Of a stretch of 11,868 nucleotides of DNA, positions 6,804-11,868 are shown piece after piece. A program made the position numbers and the translations under genes. This DNA is from JAPLYB01 sp964500015 (GTDB lineage Archaea; Nanobdellota; Nanobdellia; Pacearchaeales; UBA284). The DNA is taken from assembly GCA_964500015.1 (NCBI GenBank), contig CAZCMN010000025.1, positions 1-11,868 on the forward strand, written 5' to 3'. Position 1 is the first letter of the stretch. Every line of letters begins with the position of its first letter. A model generated the notes under the pieces. The model was given only the letters and a program-made list of their open reading frames with translations, searched no databases and was not told the origin of the DNA.

Positions 6804-8708
6804 TTAAACATCCAAATTAGCATATTTTGCATGCTCTAATATGAATTGCTTTCTTGGCTCAACAGCCTCTCCCATCAGAGTTGAAAATATTGCATCAGCT
6901 TCAACAGCATCTTCTATTGTAATCATCTTTAGCATCCTTGCTTTAGGATCCATGGTCGTATCCCATAATTGCTGCGGATTCATCTCTCCCAATCCTTTAA
7001 ATCTTTGGACATTTAAATTTCCACCAAGTTTTGCAACTATTTTTTTTAATTCTTCGTCTGAATAAACATAATAATCCTGGCTTCCTTTCCTTATCTTATA
7101 TAAGGGAGGAACAGCTGCAAAAATTCTCCTGTTTTCAATTAATTTTGGCATAAATCTGAAAAAGAAAGTTAATAATAAAGTTTTGATATGACTTCCATCA
7201 ACATCTGCATCACACATCATAATAATTTTTCCATATCTTAATCTTTCAAAATTAAAAGTTTCTCCTAATCCAGTTCCAACAGCAGAGGTTAATAAAGAAA
7301 TTTCTTCATTTTCAAATATTTTATGGGGATTTGCTTTTTCAACATTCAAGATTTTTCCTTTCAAAGGCAATATAGCTTGAAATTCTTTATTTCTTGCCAT
7401 TTTTGAACTACCGGCTGCAGATTCTCCTTCGACGAGGAAAAGCTCAGTTTTCTCTAATTTCTTGCTTGAACAATCTGCTAATTTTCCAGGCAAAGCCCCT
7501 GAACTTAATGCTCCTTTTCTTCGAACCATGTCCCTTGCTTTTTTAGCAGCGCTTCTTGCTTTAGCCGCATTAATAACTTTATTTAAAATAGCCTTTGCTA
7601 TAGTCGGATTTTCTTCAAAAAATTGGGCAAGATTTTCAGTAACAACAGAATCAACAAAACCCTTAACTTCACTATTCCCTAATTTTGTTTTAGTTTGCCC
7701 TTCAAACTGAGGTTCCTTGATTCTTAAACTTATTACAGAAGTGATTCCTTCTCTAGCATCATCACCTTCTAATTTTATATCAGATTTCATTGATTTTGCA
7801 GCATAGTCATTAATAACTCTTGTTAAAGCTGTTTTAAAGCCAGTGACATGGGTCCCACCTTCAATTGTGTTGATTGTATTAACAAAACCAAATATCCTGT
7901 CTTGATAACCCCCAGTATATTGAATCGCAACACTGATTACAGTAGAATCAACTTTTTTCTCAAAAAAGATAGGTTTTGAATGAATCGGGGTTTTATTCTT
8001 ATTAAGCCATTTTACAAATTCAACTAACCCACCTTCAAAATTGAATTTCTCTTTTTTCTTAGTTGCTTTATTTTCATAATCAATTACTAAGCCCGCATTC
8101 AAAAAAGCAATTTCTCTTAATCTTGCTATTAAAACCTCATCATCAAATTTTATTATTGGAAAAATTGAGTCATCTGCCCAAAAAGTTACTTTTGTTCCTG
8201 TTTCATCTTTTTCACATTTTCCAATGATCTTTATATCGCTAGTTGGTTTTCCAATATGGTAACTCTGGGTATATATTTTCCCATCTCTTTTAACTTCAAC
8301 AATCATCTTTTTAGATAAAGCAGCAACAACAGAGATTCCAACACCATGTAATCCTCCTGAAACAGCATATGCTTTATTATCAAACTTTCCCCCAGCATGT
8401 AGTTTCGTTACAATAATTTCCATAGCTGGTTTCTTATAAATAGGATGCATATCAACTGGAATCCCTCTGCCATTATCTATTATAGTTATAGAATTATCTT
8501 CATTAATAACAATCTTAATCTGATTGCAGGCTCCAGCAAGATGTTCATCAACAGCATTATCTACTACCTCATAAACTAAATGATGCAAGCCATCCTTGCC
8601 TGTTGAGCCTATATACATTGAAGGTCTATGGCGGACCCCCTCGAGGCCTTCTAATACTTTTATACTATTTGAGTCATATTTTTCTTTATTTTTCTCGTCT
8701 GGCGACAT
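6804..8708 (-). CDS. gyrB: DNA gyrase subunit B (intact copy with duplicated, recoded 5' end)
   Basis: The ATPase subunit of gyrase, 634 residues, similar to the shorter GyrB form lacking the enterobacterial insert. GHKL ATPase: EVVDNAVDE (catalytic Glu47, Mg-binding Asn51), DNGRGIPV (Asp78), GGLHGVGISVV (118-128) and the transducer lysine in QTKTKLG (Lys342). TOPRIM: VEGESAAGS with Glu428 (commonly EGDSA), DADVDGSH with Asp500 and Asp502, then QRFKGLGEM (568-576). All required residues are present, so it should be active with the downstream GyrA. The start lies inside the 3' end of the preceding endonuclease gene (23-base overlap, different frame), with AGGAG nine bases upstream. Residues 1-28 duplicate the N-terminus of that gene, and codons 21-26 are strikingly GC-rich, so the 5' end has a separate history from the rest. 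Confidence 0.97.
   Translation of the reverse strand: MSPDEKNKEKYDSNSIKVLEGLEGVRHRPSMYIGSTGKDGLHHLVYEVVDNAVDEHLAGACNQIKIVINEDNSITIIDNGRGIPVDMHPIYKKPAMEIIVTKLHAGGKFDNKAYAVSGGLHGVGISVVAALSKKMIVEVKRDGKIYTQSYHIGKPTSDIKIIGKCEKDETGTKVTFWADDSIFPIIKFDDEVLIARLREIAFLNAGLVIDYENKATKKKEKFNFEGGLVEFVKWLNKNKTPIHSKPIFFEKKVDSTVISVAIQYTGGYQDRIFGFVNTINTIEGGTHVTGFKTALTRVINDYAAKSMKSDIKLEGDDAREGITSVISLRIKEPQFEGQTKTKLGNSEVKGFVDSVVTENLAQFFEENPTIAKAILNKVINAAKARSAAKKARDMVRRKGALSSGALPGKLADCSSKKLEKTELFLVEGESAAGSSKMARNKEFQAILPLKGKILNVEKANPHKIFENEEISLLTSAVGTGLGETFNFERLRYGKIIMMCDADVDGSHIKTLLLTFFFRFMPKLIENRRIFAAVPPLYKIRKGSQDYYVYSDEELKKIVAKLGGNLNVQRFKGLGEMNPQQLWDTTMDPKARMLKMITIEDAVEADAIFSTLMGEAVEPRKQFILEHAKYANLDV
8625..8708 (-). 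repeat. Duplicate GyrB N-terminus, downstream copy (28 codons)
   Basis: Codons 1-28 of intact gyrB. Aligned to the first 27 codons of the endonuclease fusion with one gap, 22 residues are identical (MSPDEK, NSIKVL, GLEGVR and others). Of the 21 identical residues other than Met, 13 use a different codon. This level of silent divergence argues against a simple recent tandem duplication and favours one copy having come from a diverged relative, or long separate evolution. Confidence 0.85.
8628..8648 (-). other. GC-rich recoded GLEGVRH block in gyrB
   Basis: On the minus strand codons 21-27 read GGC CTC GAG GGG GTC CGC CAT. In the six codons for GLEGVR 15 of 18 bases are G or C. The upstream duplicate encodes the same residues as GGA TTA GAA GGA GTA AGA (7 of 18). 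All six codons differ, eight substitutions in all, and none changes the protein. The surrounding gene is AT-rich. This is the site at which the upstream endonuclease fusion breaks off, so it is the likely homing target region. Confidence 0.85.
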
Positions 8709-9666
8709 TTTTTATTTCTCCTATTTTATATTTCATACAATCCGGGATAAATGGTCTAATTATCTCAATTAATTTTCTTGAATCTTCTTGTTTAAATCTT
8801 AGATAATAATATTTTTTATCTCTAAAACCAATTGTTGGGTCTAAACCAAATTTTTGTTTGAAAAATTCTTTCATTAATCTGTGTTCCTCGAAAGAATAAG
8901 CATTTGTGCATAAAATAATATATCCTTGTTTGTTGTTATAACTACCATCATCACAAATCCAAAATGCCAGACTTCTAGGGGTTAACTGATTTAGAATATC
9001 AAATGTCACAACTTTTACATTATCTTTATAAAATAAATTTCTATAGTAATTAAAAACAGGGTGGGAATGCGTATCTAAAGAAATCATTTCGACCATTCTC
9101 CCATTGATGATTCTTTTTCTTTTTGTCAATTCCGAAATTTTAAAATTTTTTAGAGTATTTAATTTATAGCCAATGTAATCCCTTTGTTTGGCAGAATGTG
9201 CTACCCTAAAACTACTATTTTTTTCTCTTTGTCTTACGCAAGCATCACCAAGCAAACTGCCCATCACTAAGTCATGTTCTTCTAGTGTTAATAAAATAAA
9301 GGGATTTTTTTCTAATTCAAGATTCCACCCTCTTATAAGTTTAATCAATTTCCTTGTAGGAGTTTTAAAAATATCATGTTTCTCGGCAAATAGACTAACT
9401 TCTCTGTCAGTTTTAAGCCTAGCCAAGATGTTGGCTTTACTTTTTTCGATATTCGGCATCAATTTTTTTATTCTGCCTTCTTCTATTGCTTCACTAAGTA
9501 TTCGAGGCTTGATTCTTAATTCAGTGGATAACTTTAAGACATCCCCTTTTCTTTTGATTTTTCTTGATATTTCAATCAAATCAAAACGTTTTCTTACTCC
9601 TTCTAATCCATCTAAAACTTTTATGCTATTAGCATTATAACTTTCTTTTTTTTCATCAGGTGACAT
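8686..9666 (-). CDS. GyrB N-terminal fragment fused to a LAGLIDADG homing endonuclease
   Basis: A 326-residue protein. Residues 1-27 are a GyrB N-terminus ending at GLEGVRKR, where GyrB normally continues P-x-MYIG; here the sequence changes abruptly at F28. Residues about 30-120 hold two similar helix-turn-helix-like segments. From about 125 there is a two-motif LAGLIDADG nuclease of the LAGLIDADG_2 type: motif 1 DLVMGSLLGDACV (132-144, acidic Asp141), motif 2 LAFWICDDGSY (233-243, Asp240), then the C-terminal YYYLRF and IPDCMKYKI elements. Both metal-binding acids are kept, so it is probably active. It has no intein ends (no Cys/Ser start, no terminal His-Asn) and a normal TAA stop, so it is a separate gene product. 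It uses the original gyrB start and promoter. The expected role is to cut endonuclease-free gyrB alleles and spread by homing. The nuclease family is well supported; activity is inferred. Confidence 0.9.
   Translation of the reverse strand: MSPDEKKESYNANSIKVLDGLEGVRKRFDLIEISRKIKRKGDVLKLSTELRIKPRILSEAIEEGRIKKLMPNIEKSKANILARLKTDREVSLFAEKHDIFKTPTRKLIKLIRGWNLELEKNPFILLTLEEHDLVMGSLLGDACVRQREKNSSFRVAHSAKQRDYIGYKLNTLKNFKISELTKRKRIINGRMVEMISLDTHSHPVFNYYRNLFYKDNVKVVTFDILNQLTPRSLAFWICDDGSYNNKQGYIILCTNAYSFEEHRLMKEFFKQKFGLDPTIGFRDKKYYYLRFKQEDSRKLIEIIRPFIPDCMKYKIGEIKNVARREK
8718..8722 (-). promoter_or_regulatory. gyrB ribosome binding site inside the endonuclease gene
   Basis: The minus strand reads AGGAG, nine bases before the gyrB ATG at 8708. 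It lies within codons for the KIGEIK segment near the C-terminus of the endonuclease. It decides the gyrB start and allows reinitiation or independent entry of ribosomes, so that gyrB is still made although it no longer stands first in its transcript. Confidence 0.7.
9586..9666 (-). repeat. Duplicate GyrB N-terminus, upstream copy (27 codons)
   Basis: Codons 1-27 of the fusion gene. They use AT-rich codons such as GGA TTA GAA GGA GTA AGA, like the rest of the region, whereas the downstream copy is partly GC-rich. This copy is therefore the better candidate for the resident original 5' end of gyrB, still next to the native promoter. It ends at CGT for Arg27, directly before the foreign coding sequence. 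Confidence 0.85.
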
Positions 9667-9709
9667 TTTTTCTGGTTTTTTTAAAACCTTATTTTTTTAT
9701 TTTTAATCA

Positions 9710-9742
9710 ATTTTATCGTCGAAGATTTTGATTTTGTCGTCG
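9710..9742 (-). promoter_or_regulatory. Direct repeat in the gyrB operon leader or promoter
   Basis: A 12-base direct repeat, plus-strand ATTTTRTCGTCG, occurs at 9710-9721 and 9731-9742 with one mismatch. The offset is exactly 21 bp, two helical turns, so both copies face the same side of the DNA. The repeats stand out as the CG-containing elements of an AT-rich intergenic region. They lie between two TATA-like boxes and the start codon and could be an operator for a dimeric regulator of gyrase expression. No regulator is identified. Confidence 0.4.
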
Positions 9743-9753
9743 GTAATCTGTTC

Positions 9754-9783
9754 TATAAAAAGAAAGTAATTTAAGTATAAAAA
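9754..9783 (-). promoter_or_regulatory. Candidate archaeal TATA boxes of the gyrase operon
   Basis: On the minus strand TTTTTATA occurs twice, at 9761-9754 and 9783-9776, 22 bp apart. Either would give a transcription start well before the ATG at 9666 and a leader of roughly 60-80 bases. A third AT-rich, TATA-like stretch at 9691-9704 would instead give an almost leaderless transcript. The sequence alone does not decide between them. No strong Shine-Dalgarno precedes the ATG at 9666, which slightly favours a short leader. Confidence 0.4.
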
Positions 9784-9810
9784 GCTTTCCCCAGAATTAA
9801 GCCTTATATG

Positions 9811-9824
9811 TTCATTTAAATGAA
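9811..9824. repeat. Perfect 14-bp palindrome downstream of the surface-protein gene
   Basis: TTCATTTAAATGAA is a perfect palindrome 16 bases after the stop of the surface-protein gene, within the 174-base gap before the gyrase operon. It has no loop, so it is more like a protein-binding site than a terminator hairpin. Its AT-rich composition means a chance origin is possible. Confidence 0.3.
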
Positions 9825-9840
9825 GAATTAGAAAATATCA

Positions 9841-11868
9841 CTATTGGGCTGTTTTAATAGAAGTTGATTTTAATTGTTTAATTTGCCTTATCGTAGAATA
9901 AAGGGATGTGACTTCTTTCTTTAATTCATTGAATTTTGGAATTTCTTCTGAAAATAAAATTTCCTTGATATCGTCTTCAAAAGCAAGTCTTTCTTTTCTG
10001 ATAATTTTTTTATAATCTTCAAATAGTATAATTATTTTCTGTAATGATTTTTTCTTTTTCTCTACAATTTTCTTCAATGCTTGTATCTCTTCTTTTTCAA
10101 GACTTTCTTTTAATTCTTTTTTACAGATTTCTGATCCCAATCCAATGTACTTCTCCATTTTTTGGTTTGGTTTTTCATAATCAATCTTTTTTCCTCTGGA
10201 CTTGCTTTGAATTTCATTGAACTTTTTCTTTTCAACCTCTTTTCCTATTTTTAATATCAACCACATCAAATTCTTTTTATCCATGATGTTTCTGATTATA
10301 AAATAAGTAGCAACCAATACTAAAATCCCGAATAATATCCAGAACCATAATGAAAGACTTGATAATATCTCCCATATCCATCTAAAAAAACCAGTTTTAG
10401 TACATTTGTTTTTTACACAGCTATTTCCTTTTGGACATTCGCAATCAATGCAGCAATTTGTTTGATTTTCACCATTTCCGCAGATTTTGTCTCCACAAAA
10501 GCTCAAGCCCCCGTCTCCTGTTCCGCCACCTATATTTCTTCCAACACAATCTTCTGGGCAATTAAATATATTCTCTGTTTCTATGTCACAGATATTGTCT
10601 CCGCAATTTTGGGGTTTTTTACTTGAAAGACATCCCATTGTTGTACAAATATAGTCTGTAGGACAGCCACAATCAATACAACAATTGCTTTGGCTTTCTC
10701 CAAAACTACAAATTCCATCACCACAACTAGTAATCTGTTCACATGAATTATCTTCACAATTAGCTCCATCTAAACATCCGCAGTCAGTACAACAATTGGT
10801 CCAATCTTCACTTCCTTTTATTGTTGCATTTAAGGTGTAATTTGTTTTATTAACAAAAAAGCATCCAGTTATAGTACAAGCATAGCAATTCCAATTATAA
10901 ATTCCAGTATATATTGTTTCTGTGAAATTTACAGAAACATTCTCATTAGGATTGCCTAAAACAAATTGTTTTATCTGACTAACATGCCATCCACCAAGCC
11001 AATTTCCATATAGGCTTATATTAGTAATGCGCTGAGTTTCATGCCAAGCATAACAAGTAAAATTAAATTCTCCAATTGTTCTATTACATATATTATCTCC
11101 ACACTGATTAATTATCTCTCCTTCTACGTCACCTCCACCGCCTCCGCCACTATTCCCACCAGGATTGTAATTCACAGTGAAAGTGACATTTTCAGACCAT
11201 TCATCGAATCCATTAGTATTATTGCACCAAGCAGCCCACATATAAACGCCATTTGCTAATCCCTTGACAGTACTCCAATAAACATCATTAATTGGACTTG
11301 AATTTGTTTCATTTAATCCCCAACTTCCAGAGAAATTCCCATATAATCTAAGTGTTGAAACACCTACATCATCAAAACATTTTAATTGAAATGTTACTGA
11401 ATTAAACTTTTCTGTTGAACCTTGTGAAGGCTGATATGCTGTTGCTGTTGGAATTGATAAATTAACATTAAATGTTCTATTTGTGTCTGTGAAATCAAAA
11501 CTTCCAAAACTATCATTACACCAAACAGCCCACTTATAATTACTTCCATCAGGAATTCCAGTAACAGTAACATTCCACCAAGTATTATTATAGGGGCTTG
11601 AATTAGTTTGATTAACTTTCCAAGTTCCTGTCCAGTTTCCATATAATCTCATTGTTGAAACACCAATGTTGTCAGAACATTTCATGTCAAATGTTACGCT
11701 TCCATCTGAATCATTATAATTGTCAACAGGATTTGTTCCAAATGATGCTACTGGATTAGTTTTGTCAATATTCAATGTTCTGTTTGTGTCTGTCCAGTCA
11801 ACATAATTTAAAGTATCATTACACCAAACAGCCCACTTATAATTACTTCCATCAGGAATTCCAGTAAC
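9841..11868 (-). CDS. Large surface protein: Ig-like repeats, CGDxIC cysteine modules, TM anchor, coiled-coil tail (5' end outside window)
   Basis: The frame is open to the right edge, giving 675 visible codons. A TTG at 11775 is in frame but lies inside the Ig-repeat array, so it is not the start. Numbering from that TTG: Ig-like repeats (one partial before it, then about 8-105 and 106-204; LRLYGNWTGTW and KWAVWCND motifs), a Gly-rich linker (about 205-216), a third Ig domain (about 236-317), cysteine modules of the type CGDGICxxGExxxNCCxDCGC (about 225-458), one transmembrane helix (about 473-497) and a 147-residue Lys/Glu-rich tail that looks coiled-coil. NxS/T sequons are frequent in the outer part. 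This predicts a glycosylated, disulfide-rich extracellular adhesin or receptor-like protein with a long cytoplasmic helix bundle. The paired Ig cysteines (MKCSD, VWCND) probably form intradomain disulfides. Ligand and role are unknown. Such proteins are common in DPANN archaea. Confidence 0.8.
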   Translation of the reverse strand, partial: VTGIPDGSNYKWAVWCNDTLNYVDWTDTNRTLNIDKTNPVASFGTNPVDNYNDSDGSVTFDMKCSDNIGVSTMRLYGNWTGTWKVNQTNSSPYNNTWWNVTVTGIPDGSNYKWAVWCNDSFGSFDFTDTNRTFNVNLSIPTATAYQPSQGSTEKFNSVTFQLKCFDDVGVSTLRLYGNFSGSWGLNETNSSPINDVYWSTVKGLANGVYMWAAWCNNTNGFDEWSENVTFTVNYNPGGNSGGGGGGDVEGEIINQCGDNICNRTIGEFNFTCYAWHETQRITNISLYGNWLGGWHVSQIKQFVLGNPNENVSVNFTETIYTGIYNWNCYACTITGCFFVNKTNYTLNATIKGSEDWTNCCTDCGCLDGANCEDNSCEQITSCGDGICSFGESQSNCCIDCGCPTDYICTTMGCLSSKKPQNCGDNICDIETENIFNCPEDCVGRNIGGGTGDGGLSFCGDKICGNGENQTNCCIDCECPKGNSCVKNKCTKTGFFRWIWEILSSLSLWFWILFGILVLVATYFIIRNIMDKKNLMWLILKIGKEVEKKKFNEIQSKSRGKKIDYEKPNQKMEKYIGLGSEICKKELKESLEKEEIQALKKIVEKKKKSLQKIIILFEDYKKIIRKERLAFEDDIKEILFSEEIPKFNELKKEVTSLYSTIRQIKQLKSTSIKTAQ
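11511..11868 (-). repeat. Near-identical tandem Ig-domain repeat, 303-bp period
   Basis: Bases 11511-11565 and 11814-11868 are identical over 55 bases, offset by 303 bp (101 codons). The second copy is cut by the window edge, so the identity may extend further. The neighbouring domain at about 11220 encodes a related but clearly diverged unit. This points to recent duplication or gene conversion of one Ig domain, and probably more copies beyond the window. Confidence 0.85.

Noticed and set aside
8625..9585. A group I or archaeal intron in gyrB carrying the endonuclease
   Set aside because: An intron would not need the first 27 codons repeated downstream with a start codon and ribosome site. 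No conserved intron core or bulge-helix-bulge was recognised, though structure was not computed.
9188..9640. Long plus-strand frame opposite the endonuclease gene
   Set aside because: It is the antisense of a clear LAGLIDADG protein, has no recognisable family pattern, and its Ser/Leu-rich composition is typical of a shadow frame.
8686..9666. The endonuclease gene as a GyrB intein
   Set aside because: The junction residue is Phe, there is no Cys/Ser/Thr first residue, no block B or F pattern and no terminal His-Asn followed by a nucleophile. The gene ends in a stop and gyrB restarts in a different frame with its own ATG.
11775..11775. TTG at 11775 as the start of the large surface protein
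   Set aside because: The frame stays open to the window edge and the upstream 31 codons encode another copy of the same Ig repeat, so the gene continues outside the window.

Overview
The window looks like part of a small, AT-rich archaeal chromosome, most likely a DPANN-type lineage such as Pacearchaeota or Woesearchaeota. This is inferred from gene content, not from a marker search. Supporting points are: a single-cluster ferredoxin laid out like the Pyrococcus furiosus protein, an Mth938/DUF498 protein, T/A-rich TATA-like promoter elements, several starts with little or no Shine-Dalgarno sequence, and large single-pass surface proteins built from Ig-like and CGDxIC cysteine-rich modules. 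The DNA gyrase is of the bacterial type, which some archaea carry.

Layout. Positions 1-1704 (+) hold the 3' part of a secreted, membrane-anchored Ig-like protein. Positions 1778-2086 (+) encode a small three-helix membrane protein. Positions 2165-9666 (-) form one tightly packed run, in transcription order: a LAGLIDADG homing endonuclease fused to a GyrB N-terminal fragment (9666-8686), complete gyrB (8708-6804), an Mth938-family protein (6741-6391), an unknown 70-residue lysine-rich protein (6374-6162), gyrA carrying a 391-residue HNH intein (6159-2398), and a ferredoxin (2368-2165). Positions 9841-11868 (-) hold a second, very large surface protein that runs off the right edge.

The most remarkable region is the 5' end of gyrB. 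The first 27 residues of a GyrB are fused in frame to a LAGLIDADG endonuclease. A second, complete gyrB then begins inside the last 23 bases of that fusion gene, with its own copy of the same N-terminus. The two N-termini agree at 22 of 27 aligned residues, but 13 of the 21 identical non-Met codons differ synonymously. The conserved GLEGVR block of the intact copy is recoded in all six codons to a GC-rich form (15 of 18 bases G/C) inside an AT-rich gene. The simplest reading is that a homing endonuclease gene invaded gyrB at this block, took over its start and promoter, and brought or selected a replacement 5' end that is resistant to cleavage. There are no intein splicing motifs here, so this differs from the orthodox intein in gyrA.

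The gyrase genes should give a working A2B2 enzyme: GyrB has intact GHKL and TOPRIM motifs, and GyrA after intein splicing is 862 residues with the active-site Tyr and a GyrA-box. Both subunits therefore carry unrelated homing endonucleases. No tRNA, rRNA, CRISPR array or insertion sequence was seen.
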